Below are positions 8,506 to 16,739 of a DNA stretch of 64,000 bases, one piece after another. The first letter of the stretch is position 1. Each line of letters opens with the position of its first letter. Made by a program: the position numbers and the translations under genes. Under the pieces are notes generated by a model. It saw nothing but the letters and a program-made list of their open reading frames with translations. It was not told the DNA's origin and did not search any database. The DNA lies in the NCBI GenBank assembly GCA_018402585.1, contig JAGYIO010000001.1:372001-436000 (forward strand). The letters are read 5' to 3'. This DNA is from Chthoniobacterales bacterium (GTDB lineage: Bacteria; Verrucomicrobiota; Verrucomicrobiia; Chthoniobacterales; JACTMZ01).

Positions 8506-8996
8506 GGCAAGGACGCGCCTCCGTGGAATTTGCCCCGCAGGGCCGCCGCAACCGGCGGGGTGACCACGCCCGAGACGTCACCACCGAGACGGGCGACCTC
8601 TTTGACGATGCGGCTGCTGATGTAGCTGTAATCCTCCTTGGGCATGAGAAAGATGGTTTCCACCCCGGGCGCAAGACGACGATTCATGAGGGCCATTTGG
8701 AACTCGAACTCGAAGTCGGAGACAGCGCGCAGTCCGCGCACAATGACCTGGGCTTTTTCAGTGGCCACGAAATCCACGAGTAGGCCATCAAGCTGTTTGA
8801 CTTGCAGCCGCGGCTCATCGGGCAAGGAGGCCCGGATGAGGGCCAGGCGTTCGTCGATCGAAAAAAGCGGACCCTTTCCCTCGCTCGAAGCGGCCGCCAC
8901 GACGACCTCATCGAACAAACGCAGGGCGCGCTTGATTACGTCGACATGGCCGAGGGTGACCGGGTCGAAACTACCGGGATAAAGAGCGCGGGTCAT
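8502..8996 (-). CDS. coaD: Phosphopantetheine adenylyltransferase
   Basis: A 164-residue CoaD, catalysing the penultimate step of coenzyme A synthesis (4'-phosphopantetheine plus ATP to dephospho-CoA). The nucleotidyltransferase signature YPGSFDPVTLGH is at the N-terminus. VIVRGLRAVSDFEFEFQMA and the YSYISSRIVKEVA motif (SSxxR) follow. Length matches the family. Confidence 0.97.
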   Translation of the reverse strand: MTRALYPGSFDPVTLGHVDVIKRALRLFDEVVVAAASSEGKGPLFSIDERLALIRASLPDEPRLQVKQLDGLLVDFVATEKAQVIVRGLRAVSDFEFEFQMALMNRRLAPGVETIFLMPKEDYSYISSRIVKEVARLGGDVSGVVTPPVAAALRGKFHGGASLP

Positions 8997-9032
8997 GATC
9001 GGAAGGTATCCGCATTCCGTGGCGACGGCTAC

Positions 9033-9209
9033 CTACTGGTAGTAAGAACCGAATTCGTTGCCCATTACATCGGGCGAGACAATCTGTCCGCGGCCTTCGG
9101 CCCCCTGTTCGAGATTTTGCAACGCGCTGCTGCCGGCTCCGCTGAAGGTTCCGCAACCGCAGAGACCAAAGGCACCGACCAGACCAAGGAAGAGAATGAT
9201 ACGCAACAT
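9033..9209 (-). CDS. Small lipoprotein, 58 residues
   Basis: A short open frame with a clear lipoprotein signal: MLRI, a hydrophobic stretch, then LCGC as lipobox with Cys19 as the likely acylated residue. The mature part (GTFSGAGSSALQNLEQG onward) is only about 40 residues and ends EFGSYYQ. It lies 36 bases upstream of coaD on the same strand and 43 bases after the DJ-1 relic. No obvious Shine-Dalgarno sequence is seen. No family is recognised. Confidence 0.65.
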   Translation of the reverse strand: MLRIILFLGLVGAFGLCGCGTFSGAGSSALQNLEQGAEGRGQIVSPDVMGNEFGSYYQ

Positions 9210-9252
9210 GGCTTAAATCTTAAGAGCAAGCGGCGCACCGCGTCGACCCCAA

Positions 9253-9697
9253 TCAGGCCATGCTGGCGCGCGCGATTTCCTCCTCCTTGGCCTCGCCACA
9301 AAGACGATCAGCGAGGGCCACTCCAAATTCGAGCGCCGTGCCGGCCCGGCGCGAGGTGATGATGAGACCGCCCTCCTGGACCCGCTCCCCGGTTTGCGCA
9401 CCGGGAAGTTCCCCCGCGACGGGAAAAGCAGGGGTCGTGCGGCCGGGCGTCCAGCCTGAGACAACGGCTTGACCGCCGTGCCGCTCGGGATAAAGAGCAA
9501 ATCGCACCCGGCACTCTCAACCCCCTGCAAAGTCACCTCCCCTTGCTGGACCAGGCCATGATGCCCAGTCACGGCGAGCCCATCCTGCCAGCCGGCGAGT
9601 AGCTCTTCAACTCCGGCCCGACGACGGAGGTCAACCGGGGCAACCATCCGCAAATCAACTACGCCGTCGGCCATGAGCACAGCACGCGCTTTTTCAT
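9253..9697 (-). pseudogene. DJ-1/PfpI-family relic
   Basis: Pieces of a DJ-1/YajL-like protein appear in shifted frames. An ATG at 9697 gives MKKRVL and is then out of frame with MADGVVDLRMVAPVDLRRRAGVE, the usual DJ-1 start. A shift near 9490 leads to the C-terminal part GELPGAQTGERV and LIITSRRAGTALEFGVALAD, the usual DJ-1 end. The segment that should hold the catalytic Cys (AICAAP) is missing. The total is about 40 residues shorter than the family. Two frameshifts plus an internal deletion make this a non-functional remnant. Confidence 0.75.
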
Positions 9698-9707
9698 AGA
9701 CAGAGAA

Positions 9708-9727
9708 CGGAGCCTACGGGACTCGAA
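9708..9727 (-). repeat. 20-bp fragment of the tRNA-Asp 3' end
   Basis: CGGAGCCTACGGGACTCGAA here is identical to positions 18379-18398, the acceptor and T-arm end of the tRNA-Asp gene, in the same orientation. Nothing else of a tRNA is recognisable around it. Such 3'-end pieces are typical footprints of elements that integrate into tRNA genes. Confidence 0.75.
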
Positions 9728-10027
9728 TGGCAACTGGAATCAGCAAAACTTGCGGAGTCTTGCTCAATCATAACAGCTTGTGACGATACCGTGTCGTCGC
9801 GTAATTGCAAGTTTTCGCGCGTTTTACCGAGCTGGCTTATGAAATCCGTCTGAACTTTCCGCATCGTCTATTCCGCAGGCGATGCGTCGTAATCGCAACC
9901 GGCAGATTGACCCAAAACACGACGGTCATCCATGTGCGCGAAGCCTGCCAATCGTGCCGCCATCCAGGCAGGGTTCATTGCGCGATTCGCATGTCTCCAA
10001 CCGGGTCAGAGCAACCGTTGGTTGACA
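9728..10027. other. Gene-free gap
   Basis: About 300 bases with no convincing gene or RNA. Short open frames are present but have neither family similarity nor a ribosome binding site. This is the junction between the tRNA-Asp fragment and the accessory genes that follow. Confidence 0.4.
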
Positions 10028-10774
10028 ATGACGCCACATAATATGCCACCATCTCAGCAAATCCTCTCCTCGTCCGAGCCTCCCCATCCAATCCTCGTGA
10101 AACTTGCAACCACTCCCCTCGTCCTTGATCGTGACATCAGCGTGACTACGCTTGGTCTTCGCTTCCAACGCCATCCTGATTTCGAGGATTGGAGCGCCCT
10201 CGGAATTCAAATGGCCCGGGCCCTGCGCTGCATGGAGTTCGTCATCGGCGATTGGTTGGTTTACGGCGACGAGAATTTCCGTCGCAAGGGCCCGGGCAGG
10301 CCGACCAACTGCAACTACGAGGAAGCGATCAGGACTACCGGTCTGGACGTCGCCATTCTGCGCGACTATGCCTATGTCAGTCGCCACGTGCATATGTCGC
10401 GTCGCACCGATAAATTGTCATGGACCCATCACCGACTGGTCGCCAAGTTGTCTCCTGACAAACAGCGGCACTGGCTTGAATTGGCGGCCAGCCATCCGGA
10501 GCGCATCAGCGTCAAGCGTCTGCGGAAATCGATCAATGCAGACCGTCTGGTCTCGATCGAAGAACTTACCACTCCCCCCAGAGATCGAGTCATTATCACA
10601 CACATCCCGCCGATCAATCGCCTCGGCCAATGGTGGAAATCGTGCGGTGGACGCGATTGGCTGCGGTCGCAGTCAAACGCTGAACTTCACGCCATGCTGC
10701 TCGATTTCAAGCCCATCGTAGACATCGTCAAAGCCCTCAAGTCCGAGTTCGAGATGCGTCCCGAAGGCCACTAG
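10028..10774 (+). CDS. LmbU-like / uncharacterised DNA-binding-type protein
   Basis: A protein of about 248 residues. The middle carries ALRCMEFVIGDWLVYGDE, then EEAIRTTGLDVAILRDYAYVS and KLSWTHHRLVAKLSPDKQ. This W-x-IGDWL-x-YG plus LSWSHH pattern is what I know from LmbU-family transcriptional regulators and related plasmid or phage proteins. The start is uncertain: the frame is open from 9932, and ATG codons occur at 10028 and 10043. It ends 13 bases before the convergent HTH gene. Base composition and content differ from the core genes, in line with an accessory region. Function is not established. Confidence 0.5.
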   Translation: MTPHNMPPSQQILSSSEPPHPILVKLATTPLVLDRDISVTTLGLRFQRHPDFEDWSALGIQMARALRCMEFVIGDWLVYGDENFRRKGPGRPTNCNYEEAIRTTGLDVAILRDYAYVSRHVHMSRRTDKLSWTHHRLVAKLSPDKQRHWLELAASHPERISVKRLRKSINADRLVSIEELTTPPRDRVIITHIPPINRLGQWWKSCGGRDWLRSQSNAELHAMLLDFKPIVDIVKALKSEFEMRPEGH

Positions 10775-10787
10775 TAGCCCTGCCATT

Positions 10788-11108
10788 CTACTCGAACGCG
10801 TCAGGGCTGGAGGATGGCGCACACCACGCATACCCACGAAAGTCCCGGCACTCCTCAATCCACGCCATAACGTGGTCGGGCTTGAACCGCACGCTCGGCC
10901 CGAGCCTGATCGCCGGCAGGCCAAGATCTCGGCGAAGCCGGCAAACATGCCGCGTCGAACACCGCAGAAACCTCGCCACGTCCTGCACCGTCCAAAGCGT
11001 ATCTACTTGCCGCTCCTGTCCGCTGCTGTCGCTCCAGTTCATTCCCTGTCGCGACCTGTCAACCGCTGTCATCTCCTTTCCCAAATTATACACTCGGATG
11101 GTGGGCAT
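10788..11108 (-). CDS. Helix-turn-helix DNA-binding protein (excisionase-like)
   Basis: A 106-residue protein whose C-terminal half reads LWTVQDVARFLRCSTRHVCR, followed by LGLPAIRLGPSVRFKPDHV. This is the HTH_17/excisionase-type winged-helix pattern: a helix pair, then a basic beta-hairpin and a W-containing end. The N-terminal 35 residues look unstructured; a later start (ATG at 11072 or 11042, the latter with AGGGA just before it) would give a more typical 80-95 residue protein. It may be an excisionase left from a lost element or a small regulator. Confidence 0.6.
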   Translation of the reverse strand: MPTIRVYNLGKEMTAVDRSRQGMNWSDSSGQERQVDTLWTVQDVARFLRCSTRHVCRLRRDLGLPAIRLGPSVRFKPDHVMAWIEECRDFRGYAWCAPSSSPDAFE

Positions 11109-11412
11109 AAACGGGCTTTGGGAGGCCTCGTCAGCAGCCGCTATTTTGAGCGTAGGAGCCTCGTTATCAGCGTTTTGCTACTGCGCGGTATGGGTGGGTT
11201 GCCGGAGCAAAAAGTGTAAAGCTGAAAAATGTTTCCTCATGGGATTTTACTGGGGGACTCCCTACCCTTGGACGTGAACAATTCGCTTAATAGATTTCCT
11301 ATGCCATGAGGCTGAGGCATTTCCCCACTAATAAGGCGAAAGGTTGGTTGTTAGTTTCATTTATGTCGTCGAACGACGACACTGGCTTAAAGATCGGCTA
11401 AGCTTGGAGGTG
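11109..11412. other. Gene-free gap upstream of abiE
   Basis: About 300 bases without a supported gene. A perfect inverted repeat GTCGTCG-AA-CGACGAC occupies 11365-11380, a possible protein binding site or weak hairpin between the divergent HTH gene and the abiE operon. Confidence 0.4.
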
Positions 11413-11449
11413 TTGCTTTTCTTAGGACATTACACTATATCGTTATAGT
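11413..11449 (+). promoter_or_regulatory. abiE promoter with overlapping operator
   Basis: TTGCTT at 11413-11418 and TATATC at 11436-11441 are spaced by 17 bases and fit a sigma-70 promoter. A palindrome ACTATA-TCGT-TATAGT at 11434-11449 covers the -10 box. AbiEi-type antitoxins are known to repress their own operons through inverted repeats, so this is the likely site. It ends 17 bases before the abiEi ATG. Confidence 0.6.
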
Positions 11450-11466
11450 TTACGGAACAGTTCTCC

Positions 11467-12081
11467 ATGAAGATGAACACCATTTCTCCGCTGCACAAGC
11501 TGCAGAAGCTCACTTCGAAGCGCCCGCTTATCCGAGTGTCGGACGCCGCTGCGGCTGGTATTCCGCGGATCACTCTGTCCCGCCTGGCCAAATCCGGGAT
11601 GATCCGCCGCGCAGGAAGGGGACTTTACAGCACAGCAAAAACCGGGACCTACGACCAACCCGACATCGTCGAAGCATCTCTCCTCGTGCCCAAGGGCGTG
11701 ATTGTGCTGCTGAGTGCACTGAACTTTCACGGCATAGGAACGCACCCGGCGTGGGAGGTATGGATGCAACTTCCCGCCAACTATCCGACGCCGAAAGTCA
11801 CCCACCCCCCGCTGCGCATCGTCCGCAGCCGGATGCCCGAGGCTTTCACCGAGGGCGTGGAAACACACATCGTGGCCGGTTACCCGGTGAAGATCACTAG
11901 CCTCGATCGGACAATTGTCGACTGCTTCAAACACCGCAACCTAGTGACTCTGGAGCTTTGTCTGGAGGCCCTGCGGGAGCGAATGAAAATGCCACGGCGC
12001 AGCCTGCAGGATGTGCACCGCTATGCCGCGATGATGGGTGTCTCCCGGATCATGCAGCCATACCTCGAGGCGCTCTCATGA
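11467..12081 (+). CDS. abiEi: AbiEi-type antitoxin, transcriptional regulator
   Basis: A 204-residue protein with an N-terminal winged helix (DAAAAGIPRITLSRLAKSG, then GLYST) and a C-terminal domain containing VLLSALNFHGIGTHP and ITSLDRTIVDCFKHR, the typical layout of AbiEi antitoxins of type IV toxin-antitoxin systems. It would repress its own promoter and counter the AbiEii toxin without binding it. It overlaps the next gene by four bases (ATGA), so the two are translated together. Phage defence or element maintenance is the usual role. Confidence 0.88.
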   Translation: MKMNTISPLHKLQKLTSKRPLIRVSDAAAAGIPRITLSRLAKSGMIRRAGRGLYSTAKTGTYDQPDIVEASLLVPKGVIVLLSALNFHGIGTHPAWEVWMQLPANYPTPKVTHPPLRIVRSRMPEAFTEGVETHIVAGYPVKITSLDRTIVDCFKHRNLVTLELCLEALRERMKMPRRSLQDVHRYAAMMGVSRIMQPYLEALS

Positions 12082-12980
12082 AGAATGTCGCGGCATCGGT
12101 TCGGGATCGTTTGGCTAATCAAGCGCGGTCCAGCGGCGTGCCACTGACGGCTCTCATGGAGCGCTTCGTGATTGGCCGCTTGTTGTGGCGCGTCAGTCGG
12201 TCAGCCGACCATCGGAAGTTTGTCCTGAAAGGCGCACAGCTGTTTTCGCTTTGGACAAACACCATGCATCGTCCAACGCGCGATCTGGATTTGCTGAGCT
12301 TCGGAGACAGTTCACCGGAGAACGTGCAGGCCTACTTTGCCGGTTTGCTAGCTGGACCCGCCGATCCTCCGGATGGATTGATCTGGGGCACCGTGCATGC
12401 CTCGCCGATCCGGGAGGATCAAAATTACGGAGGCGTGCGCATCACGGTCAAAGTGACTCTCGCCGGTGCCATCATTCCCGCACAGATCGACGTCGGTTTC
12501 GGCGATGCCATCACACCGGCGCCCGTGGAGATGAACTGGCAGGAACTGCTGGGTTTCCCCGAGGCCAGACTGCTGGCTTATCCGCCGGAAACAGTCATCG
12601 CGGAAAAGCTCCACGCCGCAGTCGAACTGGGCTTGGCCAATAGCCGGATGAAAGACTTCTACGATCTCTACTGGCTCTGCCGGAATATGGAATTCAGTTC
12701 AGCGGTTCTGAGCAGTGCCGTGCGCGCCACTTTCCAGCGACGCGAAGCGGCCTTGCCGGAAGATGTTCCAGCGGCTTTGACGCAGGAGTTTGCGCAAGAC
12801 CCGACCAAAGTCACCCAGTGGAGCGCTTTCCTGCGGAAAAACCGGCTCCAAGCGCCGGGATTGCCGGAAGTCGTTTCGCACTTGCGCGATTTTCTGAGCC
12901 CCGTTCTCGCTTCTCGTGAGGATGCAAAAGACATGATCTGGAAGCCGCCGCTCAGATGGAAAGCCGATGCTGAGAGGTGA
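12078..12980 (+). CDS. abiEii: AbiEii-type nucleotidyltransferase toxin
   Basis: A 300-residue AbiEii/AbiGii-type protein with the nucleotidyltransferase fold. FVLKGAQLFSLW and HRPTRDLDLLSFG carry the G-(S/A) and DxD motifs. AEKLHAAVELG and RMKDFYDLYWL are the conserved C-terminal helices. Members transfer nucleotides to tRNA or other targets to halt growth; the target here cannot be read from sequence. The start at 12078 is fixed by the ATGA overlap with the antitoxin. The reading frame is intact. Confidence 0.88.
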   Translation: MKNVAASVRDRLANQARSSGVPLTALMERFVIGRLLWRVSRSADHRKFVLKGAQLFSLWTNTMHRPTRDLDLLSFGDSSPENVQAYFAGLLAGPADPPDGLIWGTVHASPIREDQNYGGVRITVKVTLAGAIIPAQIDVGFGDAITPAPVEMNWQELLGFPEARLLAYPPETVIAEKLHAAVELGLANSRMKDFYDLYWLCRNMEFSSAVLSSAVRATFQRREAALPEDVPAALTQEFAQDPTKVTQWSAFLRKNRLQAPGLPEVVSHLRDFLSPVLASREDAKDMIWKPPLRWKADAER

Positions 12981-13239
12981 CAGATTTTCCGGACGGGCAC
13001 GGTGCATTGCCATTGGTTGTGGGTGGCAGTGCGGAGCTTTGGCAGACAAGGTCCGGAAGTCATGCCATCTATCGGTGGCGCGGCGTCACTTGGGCAGCTC
13101 GGCTGTTTTGGAGACTTGGTAACACTTAGCAACATTTGGTCCGCCTACGAATTTCCCGAGTGGACTCAAGGTCAATTTGCTTTTTGCTTCATTCGAAAGA
13201 GCGCGAAGCGCAGCATGCGGAAAGTTCCTCGTTATCTTC
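12981..13239. other. Gap between abiE and galM
   Basis: About 260 bases with no supported gene, repeat or hairpin. The abiE operon and galM converge here. Confidence 0.35.
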
Positions 13240-14316
13240 TCAGCGTGACGCGAACTTGTAGACGACGCGGTTGGTGTAGACTTCGCAGGATTGGAGGCTG
13301 CTCGTGGGAAAATTCGAGTGGTTCGGAGCGTCGGGGAAGTTTTGTGGTTCGAGGCAGAGCCCAGCGCGCGGGCCGTGGGGAGTGCCCGTGCGACCGATGG
13401 CGGAGCCGTCGAGGTATTTGCCGTCGTAGAATTGGATGCCTGGCTGGTTCGTCGAGATTTCCAGCACGCGGCCGCTGACGGGATCCGACAGGCGGGCGGC
13501 TAAAGTGAGGTCGTCTTCGCCCGGTTGGCGATTCAGGACCCAGCAGTGGTCGTAGTCACAACTGCCCTCTCCACCAACCGCGCGCGGTTGACGGAAGTCC
13601 ATCGACGTTCCAGCCACGGTGCAGATTTCGCCAGTGGGGATCAGTCCTTCGGTCACCGGCAGGTAAGCATCGGCGAAGAGCTGAAGGTTGTGCTGGTCGA
13701 CCGTCGCCGTGCTGCTGCCGGAGAGATTCCAGTAAGGATGGTGCACCAAATTGACGATCGTGGGTGCGTCGGTGGTGGCTTCGGCTGTCCATGTGAGCCC
13801 CCTACCCGGTCCGACCTCGTAGGTGACATCGACCGTAAGGTTGCCCGGATAACCTTCCTCCCCATCTGCGGAGCGGTAACGAAAACGCACAGCGTTGGCT
13901 CGCGCATCTTCGACAGTCCAAAGTTGGCGGTGAAAACCGTTTTGTCCCCCGTGCAGATGGCACGGAATGCCGCCCGGCGCGTTGTTCTTGTTCAGCTGGT
14001 AGTCGCGTTCGTCGAGGGAGAATCGTCCGCCTGCAATCCGGTTGGCAAAACGGCCGGCGGTCGCTCCGAAGTAAGAACCGGCATGGCGCAGATAGTCTTC
14101 CGCACGGGGCAAACCCAACACCACCTCACCCATGTCGCCGTTGCGGTCCGGCACTTGCAGTGAGACCAAGGTCGCCCCGAGATTGGTGACCCTGGCTTGG
14201 ATTCCCGAGGGATGTGCGATGGTTATAAGTGAGACCAAGTCCGCTTCTGCCGTGGTGCCGAAGTCAGTAACCGCTGCCGTCTGGCTGCCGAGACTTTTCG
14301 AGGATGGGCCGGACAT
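13240..14316 (-). CDS. galM: Aldose 1-epimerase (galactose mutarotase)
   Basis: A 358-residue mutarotase that interconverts alpha and beta anomers of galactose or glucose. Motifs are NLGATLVSLQVPDRNG, GATAGRFANRIAGG, HLHGGQNGFH (catalytic His region), VNLVHHPYWNL and the glutamate region LCLEPQNFPDAPN. The start at 14316 gives the normal family length. It begins 11 bases after the sulfatase-maturase stop, so galK, the maturase and galM look like one transcript. Confidence 0.92.
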   Translation of the reverse strand: MSGPSSKSLGSQTAAVTDFGTTAEADLVSLITIAHPSGIQARVTNLGATLVSLQVPDRNGDMGEVVLGLPRAEDYLRHAGSYFGATAGRFANRIAGGRFSLDERDYQLNKNNAPGGIPCHLHGGQNGFHRQLWTVEDARANAVRFRYRSADGEEGYPGNLTVDVTYEVGPGRGLTWTAEATTDAPTIVNLVHHPYWNLSGSSTATVDQHNLQLFADAYLPVTEGLIPTGEICTVAGTSMDFRQPRAVGGEGSCDYDHCWVLNRQPGEDDLTLAARLSDPVSGRVLEISTNQPGIQFYDGKYLDGSAIGRTGTPHGPRAGLCLEPQNFPDAPNHSNFPTSSLQSCEVYTNRVVYKFASR

Positions 14317-14327
14317 GGAGAGCCTGA

Positions 14328-15584
14328 TTATGCCTCGCGCCGCATAATTTCTGCGGGAGCGCGGCCGGCGCGGAGGAGTTCTACCATCCTCTGCATGGCG
14401 GGGGCCGAGTGATTGAAGAAACGTTTGTAGGCACGGCACAGGTAGTTGAGGCCGGGTTCGCCGTCCGGCGTGCGGATGAAGCGGTGCTTGGGGCATTCGC
14501 CGTGGCAGAGATGGCGGACTTCGCACTCGCGGCAGTAGCGCGGCAGCGTATCGGCCTTGGCCTCGCCGAAAGCGTGCTGGAACTCGGAGGACACCATTTC
14601 ACCAAGCGAACGGTTGAGGATGTTACCCAGTTTGTAGTGGGGATAGACGTAGTGATCGCAGGAATAAACATCCCCGTTGTGCTCCATAGCCAGGGCCGTG
14701 CCGCACTTTTCGCTGAAGACGCACAAGCCGCCAGCGTGCGCCCCACCCATCCAGTTGCCGAGAGTGACATCGAAAATCTGCACGAAGGTCTTGCCCACGT
14801 CACGTTTGACCCATTCGTCGAAAATCGTGCTGAGAAATTCGCCGTATTGTTTCGGCTCGACGCTCCAATCCGTGACCGGCATGCGGCGGTGGTCCTCCTC
14901 GTCCACGCGCGGCGGCAGGGCCAAGTCCAAGCCTAGCTTGGTCGCTTCCGCGTCCGGCAGACGCTCGACCAGCGGGATGAATTGCAGGAAGCCCGAGCCG
15001 ATGTCGCGCAGGAAGCGGTAGACCTCCAGCGGATGACGCGCGTTGGCGCGGTTGACCACGGTGAGCGTGTTGAATTCGACGTTGTGCTTTTTCAGCAGGC
15101 GCAGGCCGCGGAGAACCTCGTCGTAGGTATCATCCCCCTTTTTGTCCACCCGGTAGGTGTTATGCAGCCGCGCCGGACCGTCGATGCTCAGGCCGACGAG
15201 AAACTTCTCCGCGCGGAGGAATTCGCACCACTCATCATCGAGCAACGTGCCATTGGTCTGGATGGCATTGGCGATGCGCTTGCCTCCGGCATGCTTCCGC
15301 TGCAGGGCGACGACTTTGCGGAAGAATTTCACCCCGAGCAGCGTCGGTTCCCCGCCCTGCCAGGCGAAGGAGACCTCCGGCACGTTCTGCCCTTCGATGT
15401 ATTGCCGCACATAGGTCTCGAGGACCTCGTCGGACATTTTGAAATTCTCGTTGGACGGGAACAGCTTCTCCTTCTCGAGATAGAAGCAGTATTGGCAGTC
15501 GAGGTTGCAGATCGGCCCGATCGGCTTGGTCATGACGTGGAAGGCCCGCAGCGGACTCGCCATGGGTTGCTGCGCCGCTGTCAT
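14328..15584 (-). CDS. Anaerobic sulfatase-maturing radical SAM enzyme
   Basis: A 418-residue radical SAM protein with the cluster motif CNLDCQYC near the N-terminus and a SPASM-type Cys-rich C-terminus (YCRECEVRHLCHGECPKHR). FAWQGGEPTLLG and VGLSIDGPARLHNTYRVDK are typical of anSME enzymes, which oxidise a Cys or Ser in sulfatases to formylglycine. No sulfatase gene is in the window. The gene lies between galactokinase and galactose mutarotase, which points to sulfated galactose or galactan use (inference). The ATG at 15584 follows galK by 8 bases. Confidence 0.9.
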   Translation of the reverse strand: MTAAQQPMASPLRAFHVMTKPIGPICNLDCQYCFYLEKEKLFPSNENFKMSDEVLETYVRQYIEGQNVPEVSFAWQGGEPTLLGVKFFRKVVALQRKHAGGKRIANAIQTNGTLLDDEWCEFLRAEKFLVGLSIDGPARLHNTYRVDKKGDDTYDEVLRGLRLLKKHNVEFNTLTVVNRANARHPLEVYRFLRDIGSGFLQFIPLVERLPDAEATKLGLDLALPPRVDEEDHRRMPVTDWSVEPKQYGEFLSTIFDEWVKRDVGKTFVQIFDVTLGNWMGGAHAGGLCVFSEKCGTALAMEHNGDVYSCDHYVYPHYKLGNILNRSLGEMVSSEFQHAFGEAKADTLPRYCRECEVRHLCHGECPKHRFIRTPDGEPGLNYLCRAYKRFFNHSAPAMQRMVELLRAGRAPAEIMRREA

Positions 15585-15592
15585 CGGACCGT

Positions 15593-16684
15593 TCAAGCCC
15601 CGCCCGCACCGGTGACCAAGGTTTGCGGGGTCTTTCCCCATGCCCGGTTGACACCTTCACCGATCGACTTCACGAAGCCCTCGTCCGTACCGCGGCGCAC
15701 CATGGCCAGGACCGCGCCCCCGAAGCCGCCGCCGGTCAGACGCGCGCCGAGGCAACCGGGGATGGTCCGCGCTTCAGCTGCCAGAAAATCCAATTCCTCG
15801 CTGGAGTTTTCGAAAAGTGTCCGGGAACTCTCGTGCGATTCGTTCATGAGTTGCCCGACCTTGGTCAGATCGCCCGCACGGAGCGCATCGACTGCCGTCA
15901 CCACGCGCGCATTTTCGCCGACGACGTGCATCGCCCGCCGCCAGGGTGCACCCTGCAGGTGGCCACTACGCTCCTCTTCATCAATCAGCTGCGGCGTGGC
16001 CTCGCGCAGCTTCCCGACTCCGAGGATCCGCGCCGCCTCCTCGCATTCGGCGCGGCGTTGGTTGTAGGCGCCATCGGAGAGCGCATGCTTGACCCCGCTT
16101 TGCACAATGACAAAGCGCGCTTCCGGCGGCACCGGGACACGTTCCACTTCGAGCGAGCGGCAATCGAAAAACACCGCATGATCCCGCGCTGCGAAGAGCG
16201 ACGTCACCTGATCGAGCAACCCGCAGCGCACCCCGGCAAACTTGTGCTCCGCCTCCTGCCCGATTTTCGCCAGCTCCATGTCATCGAAATCCGTGCCCCA
16301 CGCCTGCTGCAGCGCCCGCGCGGTGGCGCATTCCAACGCCGCGCTGCTGCTCAACCCCGCCCCCATCGGCACCGTGCTGCGGATCGCAAGATTCAGTCCC
16401 TGCGCCTTCGCCCCGCGCGCCAGAAATCCCGCCGCAACGCCGAGGACGTAATTCGCCCACGCCCCCTGCCCGACCGGACGCAACGCATCCAGCCCGCACG
16501 CCATTTCCTCCCCCAGATGCTCCGCGCGCAAAACCAACTGCCCGTCCGGCGCCGGCTGCACGGTCACCGTCGCCCCGACTTCCAACCCCACGCCCAGCAC
16601 CAGCCCGTCGTTGTAGTCGGTATGATTCCCGAGCCACTCGGCCCGGCCGGGTGCGTAGCCGATCGATTGATTCTGCGCGTGCAC
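15593..16684 (-). CDS. galK: Galactokinase
   Basis: A 363-residue GHMP kinase that phosphorylates galactose at C1 in the Leloir pathway. The galactokinase signature PGRAEWLGNHTDYNDG is near the N-terminus (GRxEWxGxHTDYN). The ATP-binding PMGAGLSSSAALE and the C-terminal GGGFGGAVLA follow. Length is close to the family norm. It heads the galK / maturase / galM run; galT and galE are not in the window. Confidence 0.95.
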   Translation of the reverse strand: MHAQNQSIGYAPGRAEWLGNHTDYNDGLVLGVGLEVGATVTVQPAPDGQLVLRAEHLGEEMACGLDALRPVGQGAWANYVLGVAAGFLARGAKAQGLNLAIRSTVPMGAGLSSSAALECATARALQQAWGTDFDDMELAKIGQEAEHKFAGVRCGLLDQVTSLFAARDHAVFFDCRSLEVERVPVPPEARFVIVQSGVKHALSDGAYNQRRAECEEAARILGVGKLREATPQLIDEEERSGHLQGAPWRRAMHVVGENARVVTAVDALRAGDLTKVGQLMNESHESSRTLFENSSEELDFLAAEARTIPGCLGARLTGGGFGGAVLAMVRRGTDEGFVKSIGEGVNRAWGKTPQTLVTGAGGA

Positions 16685-16739
16685 GCCTGAGAACTAACCG
16701 AAGCACGGGGCTTTTGACAGCCTGCTTGCTCCGCGCCCG

